Part shown: in pieces, positions 1 to 6,462 of the stretch
Layout of the letters: the number at the start of each line of letters is the position of its first letter
How positions within the stretch are numbered: the stretch's first letter is position 1
Origin: Acidimicrobiia bacterium
GTDB taxonomy: Bacteria; Actinomycetota; Acidimicrobiia; Acidimicrobiales; AC-14
Reading direction: 5' to 3'
DNA: 10,823 nucleotides
Assembly (NCBI GenBank): GCA_019244985.1
Contig: JAFASB010000159.1
Span: forward strand, 1-10,823
Position numbers and translations under genes: made by a program
The notes under the pieces: generated by a model
Databases searched by the model: none
What the model saw: the letters and a program-made list of their open reading frames with translations, nothing else
Told to the model about the DNA's origin: nothing

Positions 1-1
1 C

Positions 2-688
2 GCCGCCGGTGCCGTCTTGCTGGCACGCATCCCGTCGACCGACCCCATCGCCCACAGCCTCCGTGTCGGCCAGGAGGTGCTGGCCCACCAGGCCGATCCG
101 GCCGCCGCCGCAGTGAACGTGCCCGCGACGCCCACGACGTTGGCCGCCGCCCCCGTCCCACCGCCCCCGCCGCCGCCGATCGACGTGCTCGCCATCGGGG
201 ACTCGGTCATGGTCGGCGCTGCCCCGGCGCTGCAGGCGCGCCTCGGCCCCGGGGGGTACATCGACGCCCACATCGGCCGGCAGTTCGACGAGGGCATCCA
301 GGTGGTGAAGACCTACCACGACCGCGGACGGCTGGGGCGCGCCGTGGTCGTCCACCTCGGGGACAACGGTCCGATCCGACCAACGGAAGTCGACGCCTTG
401 TTGGATCAGCTCGCGGGCGTCCCGAATGTCGTGTTGGTCAACGTGCGCGTCGCCCGGCCATGGCAGGACGAGGTGAACCAGACGTTGGCCGACGCCGTCG
501 CCCGCCATCCCGGCGTGAAGCTCGTCGACTGGTTCGGCTTCAGCGCCCCCCACGGCGACTGGTTCGAGAGTGACCACACCCACTTGAAGGAGTCGGGGAT
601 GGCGGCCTTCGCCGACGCCGTCGCGAGTGCCGTGCCGCCGCCATCACCGCCGACCACGGTGGTCGACCGCCACAGCGCGGCCCGGTAG
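2..688 (+). CDS. SGNH hydrolase domain, C-terminal part of a probable OafA-type acyltransferase (5' partial)
   Basis: The reading frame is open to the left edge, so this is the C-terminal part of a longer protein; 228 residues are visible. A TTG at 17 could be read as a start, but the frame continues upstream in coding style. After a Pro/Ala-rich linker with a run of seven prolines (about 161-178) comes an SGNH hydrolase domain. It shows block I IGDSVMVGA with the nucleophile Ser at about 203-205, a HLGDNG block III carrying the oxyanion Asn, and a C-terminal DHTH with the catalytic Asp (572-574) and His (581-583). In actinobacteria this domain, after such a linker, typically follows the ten-helix acyltransferase-3 domain, where it transfers or removes O-acetyl groups on cell-wall or surface glycans. 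That upstream half is inferred and not seen. A separate SGNH esterase is the alternative. The stop codon directly abuts that of the convergent permease gene. Confidence 0.82.
   Translation, partial: AAGAVLLARIPSTDPIAHSLRVGQEVLAHQADPAAAAVNVPATPTTLAAAPVPPPPPPPIDVLAIGDSVMVGAAPALQARLGPGGYIDAHIGRQFDEGIQVVKTYHDRGRLGRAVVVHLGDNGPIRPTEVDALLDQLAGVPNVVLVNVRVARPWQDEVNQTLADAVARHPGVKLVDWFGFSAPHGDWFESDHTHLKESGMAAFADAVASAVPPPSPPTTVVDRHSAAR
651..665. repeat. Small perfect inverted repeat near the 3' end of the acyltransferase gene
   Basis: Seven-base arms CGACCAC and GTGGTCG flank a single G. The repeat lies 20 bases before the stop codon of the SGNH gene and inside its coding region. It could form a short hairpin on either strand, but there is no T-run after it. 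It is the only hairpin-like element I see near the convergent gene ends at 688/689. A terminator role is possible but weak, and chance in GC-rich coding DNA is just as likely. Confidence 0.3.
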
Positions 689-3058
689 TTACTCGGTGCG
701 CAGGACCTCCGCCGGGCGGACGCCAGCGGCGCGGCGGGCCGGGTACGCGGCCAGCGCGTTGGCAAGGAGGATGGCGGCGGGGATGGCGATGACGATGGCC
801 AGGGCGGCGATCGGCGGGACATAGAGCAGCGGCGTCGAATCGGCTACCCAGCGCCAGCTCACTCGCCCGAGGATCACGCCCAGCGGGATGCCGAGGACGA
901 GGGCGACGACGGCCACGGTCATCGCCTGCCAGAAGATGGCGGCGGCGCTCTGCCGCGGCCGCAGACCCATGGCGCGCAGCACGGCGAGGTCGTGGCGGCG
1001 CCGGCGGACCGTCATCAAAAGAGCGTGGCCGACGGCGGCGATCCCGAGAAGCGCCAGGAATGCCGCGAGGGCACGCGGCAGGCTGCGCACGTTCTGCAGC
1101 AGGAGGACGTCCTGCGGGGCCTCGTTCCCCGGGTCCACCTCGTCGCCGTCGAACTTCGGGGTGAGCTCCTTGATGAGCGCGGCCTGCTTGACACCGGGTC
1201 GCGCCGTGACCGCGAACGTTGTGTCCCCATTCCGGAAACCGGGCGAGAGCGCGTTCATGCCTTCGGGCGACACCCACGCGCCTTGGTCGAACGAGGCGTG
1301 CGGTGTCTGGACGAGGAGCGTTGTGCCGACGACCCGAAACGTGCGCGGTCCGGAAGCTCCGGTGATGCGGACGGTGTCACCGATGCTTCTGTGCAGGGCC
1401 TTGACGGTTGCGGGGCCGAGCGCGACCTCATCGGCCCTTCGCGGACCTCTGCCGTTCAACACGACGAACCGCTTCACAGACTTGACCGCCTCGACCGTGT
1501 AGACGGGCAAGCCGGCGCCGTTGATGTCCTGGGGTGCGAGGAGCATCAGGCTGGCGGTGGCGACGTTCTTGTCGGCGCGAAGAGTGTCGGCGTAGTAGGA
1601 CTGCGGTCGATCGGGATTGTCGGGAGTGATGGCGACATCCCACAGCTGGCCCGATCGCTCCGGCGTATGCAGTGCATCGTCGATGCCGCGCACCAGCCCG
1701 AGGGCGCCGACAATGCCGAGAATGCCCGCGACCGCGCCGGCGATCGCGGGACGCACCGGGATGGCGCGTTTGCCGGTCCCGGCCTGAAGCGCGAGTCCGG
1801 TGCCCAGCGCAACGGGCAGTGGGAGCACGTTGCGCAAGCGGCGCAACATAGGTGCGCCGACGGTCGACGACGGCGGGTGTTCCGACGCAACCGCGGCGCG
1901 CCACCCGGCGAACGCAGTGCCGGCCATCACCAGCAACACGACGATGACTGCGCCGGGAAGAAGCACCTGCCAGTCCAGGTGATAACCGAGCGACGGGTCG
2001 AGCTGGCGAGCGAGCCCCACCGGGAAGCGGGCCGAGAGGACGTAGGCACTGACGGTCGAGACAAGGGCCGCGACCGCGGCAGTCACGGTCGCCGGCAGAA
2101 GGAGTCCGCCGACGAGGTTGCCGTGGGTGAAGCCCAACGCCCGAAGGGCGGGCGCCGGCTCAGCCATCGCGTAGACCGTGCGGGCCAACGCCTGTCCGAT
2201 GAGTACCAGCGCGGCGAGGGCCACGGCCGCAGCGAAGAGCCATAGGCCGGTGCGCTCGAGGTCGGTGCCGTGGGTGAAGCGCTTGGCGTCTTGGCTCAGG
2301 TCGCGAACGGGGATGCCCGGCTGTTGGAGCGCGGCATCGGCACGCTCGTGGAACTTCGCGACGTCGGTGCCCGGCTTGAGACGCACGACGAGATTGGGAG
2401 CCCGCTGGATCTCTGGGTGCTGGAGCAGGTAGTCGGCCGGCGGAACGAATCCCGGCTGGTTGGGCAGGAACGAGTAGTCGATCATCGAGTCGCCGATGCC
2501 GACGATCGTCGCTGGCTGGTGAGGCCCGGTGTCGGTCGGGCCCAAGCCGTAGAACGAGTTGAGATCGAGCCCGGAGTTGATCGTCACCCGTTGGCCGACG
2601 TGGAGGTGCAGCTGCTTGGCCGCGGTGCGATTGACCGTGACTTCGTCGAGGCTGCCTTGACGGGCAAGGCGTCCCTCACGAATGAGCGGCCGCGCCACCG
2701 TGCGGTAGAGGTGTGTGTCGCCGGCAGGCAACGATGCGATCTGGCGGCCGACAAGACCGACCTGGGCCAGCTCGACCAGTCCGCCGTCGACGACCTCGGG
2801 AAGCTTCATGACCGGCGTGTAGTCGGTGTCGTGGGAGCCGATCTGGGTGCCGAACACGATGGCGTCGGGCGCGAGCGTGGCCTTGCGCCAGCGCTGGTAG
2901 GCCGTCGACGTCTGGCGGGCCCCGGCGATTGCGGCCAGCGCCAGACCGGCGGCCACGCCCGCGATGACGCCGAGCGCCACCAACGCCTTCCAGCGGCGCG
3001 CCAGTTCCGAACGGGCCCACAGCCGAACCGCAGCCCCGGCTGTCCCGCGTTCTCCCAT
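689..3058 (-). CDS. ABC transporter permease, FtsX/MacB type with two FtsX domains
   Basis: This is a 789-residue integral membrane protein. Likely membrane helices lie near residues 27-46, 272-292, 315-341, 365-388, 436-457, 664-684, 710-732 and 746-771. That gives the pattern of the long duplicated permeases: helix, large exported domain, three helices, then the same arrangement again. FtsX-family signatures are clear at the C-terminus: RRRRHDLAVLRAMG at the coupling region after helix six, and YPARRAAGVRPAEVLRTE at the end. Family members use a separate ATPase to drive mechanical work or export of lipids, lipoproteins or peptides across the envelope. No such ATPase is encoded nearby; the ABC-F gene at 6463 belongs to a class without membrane partners. 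The ATG at 3058 is preceded by a G-rich GGGGG stretch that could serve as a ribosome site. An inverted repeat separates the gene from the SRPBCC gene upstream, so it may have its own promoter. The substrate is unknown. Confidence 0.9.
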   Translation of the reverse strand: MGERGTAGAAVRLWARSELARRWKALVALGVIAGVAAGLALAAIAGARQTSTAYQRWRKATLAPDAIVFGTQIGSHDTDYTPVMKLPEVVDGGLVELAQVGLVGRQIASLPAGDTHLYRTVARPLIREGRLARQGSLDEVTVNRTAAKQLHLHVGQRVTINSGLDLNSFYGLGPTDTGPHQPATIVGIGDSMIDYSFLPNQPGFVPPADYLLQHPEIQRAPNLVVRLKPGTDVAKFHERADAALQQPGIPVRDLSQDAKRFTHGTDLERTGLWLFAAAVALAALVLIGQALARTVYAMAEPAPALRALGFTHGNLVGGLLLPATVTAAVAALVSTVSAYVLSARFPVGLARQLDPSLGYHLDWQVLLPGAVIVVLLVMAGTAFAGWRAAVASEHPPSSTVGAPMLRRLRNVLPLPVALGTGLALQAGTGKRAIPVRPAIAGAVAGILGIVGALGLVRGIDDALHTPERSGQLWDVAITPDNPDRPQSYYADTLRADKNVATASLMLLAPQDINGAGLPVYTVEAVKSVKRFVVLNGRGPRRADEVALGPATVKALHRSIGDTVRITGASGPRTFRVVGTTLLVQTPHASFDQGAWVSPEGMNALSPGFRNGDTTFAVTARPGVKQAALIKELTPKFDGDEVDPGNEAPQDVLLLQNVRSLPRALAAFLALLGIAAVGHALLMTVRRRRHDLAVLRAMGLRPRQSAAAIFWQAMTVAVVALVLGIPLGVILGRVSWRWVADSTPLLYVPPIAALAIVIAIPAAILLANALAAYPARRAAGVRPAEVLRTE

Positions 3059-3112
3059 TGCCCCCAGTCTCCGCTATGCGTGTTGCCCTGGAACCTGGCT
3101 CCCACGACAACG

Positions 3113-3134
3113 CCGGTGGTGGAGCCACCACCGG
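3113..3134 (-). terminator. Strong inverted repeat, possible terminator after the SRPBCC gene
   Basis: Two perfectly complementary ten-base arms, CCGGTGGTGG and CCACCACCGG, are separated by two bases. In RNA this would fold as a nine-pair GC-rich stem with a four-base loop. It starts 12 bases past the stop of the minus-strand SRPBCC gene and lies about 55 bases before the permease start. There is no following T-run on the minus strand, so it would be a tail-less hairpin terminator, an RNA stabiliser or a protein-binding palindrome. The symmetry is directly visible; the function is inferred. Confidence 0.5.
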
Positions 3135-3146
3135 TGCGCCGGTGCG
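3131..3146. repeat. Tandem 8-base repeat CCGGTGCG x2
   Basis: Two exact back-to-back copies of CCGGTGCG end at the base next to the SRPBCC stop codon, and the first copy overlaps the right arm of the inverted repeat at 3113-3134. With the CCGGTGG in the left arm, this makes a compact cluster of related units in the longest non-coding gap of the window. A minor slippage duplication is the simplest explanation. Confidence 0.6.
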
Positions 3147-3527
3147 TCAGCTCTCCAGGTGCGTCTTCAGGGCTTCGAGGCCCTGCTGGTAGATGCCCAC
3201 CATCATCTCGGTCATCGCGTCGTCGACGTCGACGTCCCACGTCACGTTGGAGCCGTCGGCGTCGGGGTGCACCGTGATCGTCGCCTCGTGGTGCTCGACG
3301 GGCACCCCGGCGGTGATGCCGTAGGTGATCGCCCGAGCGTCGTCGTCCTTGCGGATGAGGTGCTCGGTGATCTCCATCCCCATCATCGCCAGGTGGCGGT
3401 CGTCACCCTCGAGGCGGCACGACTCGACGCCCGGCAGCCACTTGTCGAGTGCGCCGAAGTCCCCGATGACGCCCCAGACCTCGTCGGGCTTGCGAGCGAT
3501 CTTGATCTCTGTCTGTCCCTGAGCCAT
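3147..3527 (-). CDS. SRPBCC (START-like/polyketide cyclase fold) family protein
   Basis: This is a 126-residue soluble protein with the usual pattern of small SRPBCC proteins. It opens with a beta strand (QTEIKIARKPDEVW), followed by a helix and a GDFGALDKWLPGVESC segment in which the Trp and Pro match the family's F..W.P.V pattern. Alternating strands follow, with HEATITVHP and NVTWDVDVDD near the end, and then a long amphipathic C-terminal helix (about residues 106-125). The fold encloses a hydrophobic cavity for lipids or other apolar ligands; members range from cyclases to carriers and stress proteins, so no substrate can be named. There is no signal peptide, so it is cytoplasmic. The ATG start lies 13 bases after the stop of the lipoprotein gene, which suggests co-transcription. 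A hairpin follows the stop. The family call is firm; the role is unknown. Confidence 0.85.
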   Translation of the reverse strand: MAQGQTEIKIARKPDEVWGVIGDFGALDKWLPGVESCRLEGDDRHLAMMGMEITEHLIRKDDDARAITYGITAGVPVEHHEATITVHPDADGSNVTWDVDVDDAMTEMMVGIYQQGLEALKTHLES

Positions 3528-3540
3528 GACCCGCAGTCTG

Positions 3541-4935
3541 TCAGCGGAGTGCGAACGCCGTCACTTTGTTGGTCGGGGCTATGAATAGGCGGCCGCCCGC
3601 CGCCGCCATCGAGACGAACCGCGACGCCGGCGCGCCGACCTGGGTGCCGAAGAGCTCCCGGCCCCCCTGAGGGTCGATCGCACTGAGGCGGCCGCTACCG
3701 AACAGCACCCACACCACGCTGCCGGCCACCACTGGCGGCCCGGCCCGCCCCGGAACCTTCCATGCCTCCGTGAGCCGGTCGTTGTCGGTGCCGAGGCCGA
3801 CCAGACCGTCGGTGCACGGAATGAAGACGCGCCCGCCGAGCACGGCAGCGGTTCCGAATGCGCCGCCAGTGCAGGCTTGGACCGACGCCAGCGCGCTCCC
3901 AACGTTGCCGAGGCGCGCCCGGTCGAGCAGGTAGGCCACGCCTTCCTTGCCGGACGCCAGCACCCGGTTCGTGCCCAGGAGTACAGGACCGATGGATCCG
4001 AGATCTGTGTCATTCGCGTTGAGGCTTAGCCAGTTCTTCGGAGCGAAGTAGTCGACCGCCTGCAGCTGGGCGTTGAGGCGAACGACGGCGTTGCCGTAGT
4101 CGAACTTCCCACTCGACTCGCTGTTGCCGGTCGATACGAACAGATCGCCGTTCGGCGCGACGACCGGTCCGCCGGGGTGCCAGATGCCCGCCTCGCGCGT
4201 CGTGGGCACGACATAGCTCGTCAGGTCGCCCTGGCCATCGAGTGCCACCGACACGACCGCGCCCTTGTACGACCCGCAGTCTCCCAGTAGGCCACCGAAC
4301 GGCACGTAGACGCGGCCGCCGCCAACCGCCAGCGCGCCGCGCTGCTGCTCGACGCGTCCGGCCAGACCGGGCGGGTCGACCGGCCGGTGCCACTTCACGG
4401 CGCCGTTGGTCAGGTCCAGGGCGAACAGCTCGTGGTGCGTGCCCTGGGCGAGGAAGGCGACGGTGTACAGCGTGTTCGACGAGACGTCGGCGATCGGCGT
4501 CCCGGTGATGCCCGACGGGTTGATGTTGCCGCACGGCAGGCTGTCACCGTTGACGGGCGCCCCGAGCTGGGCCCGCCAGACCTGGGTGCCTGTGGAGGCG
4601 TCGAGGGCATAGACCGAGTTCCCCTCGGTCGCGGCGATGACGTGGCCGACGACGGCGAGGGGCTCGCCGTACACGTCGCCGTCGAGCGTTGCGGAGTCCC
4701 ACGCCTTGTGCACCTGGCCGACCGGCGTCTGGTCGTCGGCCACACCCGTGCGCGCCGCGTCGTGGTGGTATGTGGGCCAGGTTCCGGGCCCCGCTGCTGT
4801 CGTCGTCGGCGTGGACGGTCTCGTCGTCGCCGACGTCGTGGCCGTCGACGTGGTCGACTTCGACGACGAGGAACACGCGGCCGTGACCACCGCCAGCGCC
4901 ACGACGACCGCGGCGGCTCTGAGTGTCCTTCTCAC
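3541..4935 (-). CDS. PQQ-type beta-propeller lipoprotein (BamB-like repeat family)
   Basis: This is a 464-residue secreted protein if started at the GTG at 4935. I chose that start because a lipoprotein signal begins right there: VRRTLR, a hydrophobic stretch, then VTAAC with the lipidated Cys at residue 21. The open frame extends upstream, but only as Arg-rich shadow of the phosphatase gene. Residues 22-48 are a Ser/Thr-rich stalk, often glycosylated in such proteins. From WPTYHHDAARTG (53-64) onward there are PQQ-like propeller blades, for example SVYALDASTGTQVW (107-120), ELFALDLTNGAVKW (169-182), GDLFVSTGNS (263-272), a blade around 332-345 and RLSAIDPQGG (416-425). Cys 135, 220, 355 and 374 could form disulfides. 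Such propellers act as scaffolds or, less often, as quinoprotein enzymes; I see nothing that proves cofactor binding. The start overlaps the phosphatase stop as GTGA, implying translational coupling. Confidence 0.88.
   Translation of the reverse strand: MRRTLRAAAVVVALAVVTAACSSSSKSTTSTATTSATTRPSTPTTTAAGPGTWPTYHHDAARTGVADDQTPVGQVHKAWDSATLDGDVYGEPLAVVGHVIAATEGNSVYALDASTGTQVWRAQLGAPVNGDSLPCGNINPSGITGTPIADVSSNTLYTVAFLAQGTHHELFALDLTNGAVKWHRPVDPPGLAGRVEQQRGALAVGGGRVYVPFGGLLGDCGSYKGAVVSVALDGQGDLTSYVVPTTREAGIWHPGGPVVAPNGDLFVSTGNSESSGKFDYGNAVVRLNAQLQAVDYFAPKNWLSLNANDTDLGSIGPVLLGTNRVLASGKEGVAYLLDRARLGNVGSALASVQACTGGAFGTAAVLGGRVFIPCTDGLVGLGTDNDRLTEAWKVPGRAGPPVVAGSVVWVLFGSGRLSAIDPQGGRELFGTQVGAPASRFVSMAAAGGRLFIAPTNKVTAFALR
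4932..4935 (-). other. GTGA start/stop overlap between phosphatase and lipoprotein genes
   Basis: On the minus strand the four bases GTGA hold both the GTG start of the lipoprotein and the TGA stop of the phosphatase. No convincing Shine-Dalgarno sequence precedes the GTG, which fits termination-reinitiation by the same ribosomes. This overlap also supports the short lipoprotein start over the longer open frame. Confidence 0.75.
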
Positions 4936-5447
4936 CTGATATCGAGACGAGGCGCGAGCTCGTTGACGAGGTGGAGGAGATCGCGCGCGCAGGCGATGAA
5001 CGTGTCGACGTCGCCACCTGCCGGGTCGTCGACGTCCTCCCACGGTTCGAGCTCGACGTGGTCGAGGTCGAGCGTTGCGATGCGCGTCGGCAACGGGCCG
5101 GGTTCGTCAGGCAGCTCTCGGCAGAGCCGGCGCAGCGTTGCCGTGCGGGCCGCGGCTTCGGGGTGCTGCCGCCGGATCCACTGCACGTGCTCACGCGCCA
5201 GGGCGACGATGAGGTCGGCGTCGAGATCGTGCTGGGTGATCTGACGGCTGCGGTGGCCCAAAGCGGCGACGCCGACCTCGGCCATCGCGTCGCGCGTACG
5301 CCAGCTGATCGGCTGGCCTTCGATGACGTGGGTGCCCGCAGTTGTGATCTTCACGCCCTCGGCCTTCGCGGCCAGCATGGCCCCCGCCATCACCGACCGC
5401 GCCGCGTTTCCCGTGCACAGGAAGACGACGTGAGGTACCCGATCCAT
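4932..5447 (-). CDS. Low-molecular-weight protein tyrosine phosphatase-like protein
   Basis: This is a 171-residue cytoplasmic protein. The N-terminus HVVFLCTGNAARSVMAG carries the phosphate-binding loop C-x5-R-S, with the nucleophile Cys11, Arg17 and Ser18. A late Asp-Pro (D141-P142, in EDVDDPAGG) sits where the family places its general acid. Known members remove phosphate from tyrosines; in bacteria they often counter kinases that control surface polysaccharide export, and arsenate reductases share the fold. The loop differs from the classical CxGNxCRSP: the second Cys is Ala16 and the Pro is Val19. The paired resolving cysteines of thioredoxin-coupled ArsC are not evident; the other cysteines are at 109 and 153. 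The ATG at 5447 is chosen because the P-loop strand begins right after it; upstream residues in the frame are shadow of the neighbour. It begins 10 bases past the upstream gene's stop and overlaps the lipoprotein gene by four bases. Confidence 0.85.
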   Translation of the reverse strand: MDRVPHVVFLCTGNAARSVMAGAMLAAKAEGVKITTAGTHVIEGQPISWRTRDAMAEVGVAALGHRSRQITQHDLDADLIVALAREHVQWIRRQHPEAAARTATLRRLCRELPDEPGPLPTRIATLDLDHVELEPWEDVDDPAGGDVDTFIACARDLLHLVNELAPRLDIR

Positions 5448-5457
5448 CGCGTCGACG

Positions 5458-6426
5458 CTATGAGAAGCTGAACTCGGAGACGGGCGTCTGGTCGCCCTCG
5501 TGGGCGCCGACCGTGCCACTGCTGGAGATGGCCACGTTGTTCTTGGCTGTGGCCTTGAGCGAGTAGCGCGACGGCGCGCCGCAGGAGCTGTAGTTCTTGA
5601 CGAACACGCGGTAGCGGCCCGGCGGAGCCCCGCCCGCCGGCCAGAAGACGTTCTCGACGTGTGCCCCGGTATTGGCGCACCCGGCGGTGTCGTCGTGGTC
5701 GAGGGTCCCACCGGTGGGCGACTTCGGATTGGAGAAGTAGATCTCGGTCCCCGAGGGGTCGATCACGTGCAGATCGAGATCGTTCCCGTCGGCCCACACC
5801 AGCGTGATCTGCACGTCGCCCGTGCCGAGGTTGAGTCCAGGCGGCACCGTGAGCGGCAGCGCCTCGGTCGTCGGTGTCGTGGGTAGGGCCGTCGTCGACG
5901 GCGAGGACTCGCCACCGCCGCCGGTGCTGCCCGCCAGACCGGTGATCAGCCGGACCAGTACGACCAAGGCGACCACTCCAAGGACCGCCGCGCCCCCGAA
6001 CGCCACCCAGGGCCACGGAATCCGACTTCCGTGCGCTGACGGTGGATCATCGACCGTTGACGCACGAAGGTCGGGAGTGACCGGCGGGGGAGCGGCGGGT
6101 GCCGGGACTGGCTCTGCCGGCGGCGCTGCGCCGAGGGCCTGGGCCCAGGACTCGACGGCCCAGCGGGCGGCGTCGGGGTCGGTGCCGAACATGCGCACCA
6201 TGCGTCCGGCCATGTGGCCGACGGCGATGTCGCGAAGTCCGGGCTTCACGTCGAGCAGCTCGGTCACGACGCCGGCCCGAACGGCGGTGACGAGCGCGGC
6301 GATCTCGCTCGGACGGTCACTCACGCGCTCACGGAGCATCGCTTCTACGCGCGTCGCGTCGCCGTAGAAGGCCTCGCCCTCTGACTGCACGAGCGCTAGG
6401 AGCGCGGTCCCGGCTTCGCCTTCCAC
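5458..6426 (-). CDS. Single-pass membrane protein: helical N-terminal domain plus exported DUF2135/YfaP-like domain
   Basis: This is a 322-residue protein in three parts. Residues 1-100 form a compact helical domain (ALLALVQSEG, EIAALVTAVRAGVVTELL, DAARWAVESWAQALG). It resembles a short domain found at the ends of many multi-domain bacterial proteins with signalling or conflict roles; I recall the pattern but cannot give a family accession. A Pro/Ala-rich linker leads to a membrane helix at about 138-163. A Gly/Ser/Thr-rich stalk (164-195) then precedes an exported beta domain with the DUF2135/YfaP pattern: QITLVWADGNDLDLHVIDPSG (from 206), GGTLDHDD (239-246), ENVFW and GRYRVFVKNYS. Cys 250 and 282 may form a disulfide. 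No signal peptide is present, so orientation is N-in. The start is GTG; an in-frame TAG two codons upstream excludes a longer form. A weak GAGTAGG precedes it. It is the first gene of the leftward operon and 36 bases from the divergent ABC-F start. Confidence 0.78.
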   Translation of the reverse strand: MEGEAGTALLALVQSEGEAFYGDATRVEAMLRERVSDRPSEIAALVTAVRAGVVTELLDVKPGLRDIAVGHMAGRMVRMFGTDPDAARWAVESWAQALGAAPPAEPVPAPAAPPPVTPDLRASTVDDPPSAHGSRIPWPWVAFGGAAVLGVVALVVLVRLITGLAGSTGGGGESSPSTTALPTTPTTEALPLTVPPGLNLGTGDVQITLVWADGNDLDLHVIDPSGTEIYFSNPKSPTGGTLDHDDTAGCANTGAHVENVFWPAGGAPPGRYRVFVKNYSSCGAPSRYSLKATAKNNVAISSSGTVGAHEGDQTPVSEFSFS

Positions 6427-6462
6427 GACCTACTCATTCTCGTTCACCTGCGAAGATGGACC
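6427..6462. promoter_or_regulatory. Divergent intergenic region that should serve two operons
   Basis: Only 36 bases separate the GTG start of the leftward membrane-protein gene from the GTG start of the rightward ABC-F gene. Both groups need a promoter here or within the opposing coding regions. I found no clear TANNNT -10 hexamer on either strand and no operator-like palindrome. The regulatory role rests on position alone. Confidence 0.35.

Noticed and set aside
992..2245. A long plus-strand open frame (417 codons) opposite the permease, and another at 2270-3277.
   Set aside because: Both are low-complexity charged sequences without motifs, while the minus strand encodes membrane helices and FtsX signatures throughout.
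4780..4880. GTCGTCG-rich and GTCGAC-rich stretch resembling a repeat array.
   Set aside because: It encodes the Ser/Thr-rich stalk and signal region of the lipoprotein on the minus strand; codon bias explains the repetition.
4936..5043. A longer start for the propeller lipoprotein adding 36 residues.
   Set aside because: The added residues are almost all Arg, Pro and Ser, lie over the phosphatase gene, and would bury the lipoprotein signal inside the protein.
4932..5447. Arsenate reductase (ArsC) as the identity of the phosphatase-like protein.
   Set aside because: The P-loop is compatible, but the paired resolving cysteines of ArsC are not evident and there are no arsenic-resistance genes nearby.
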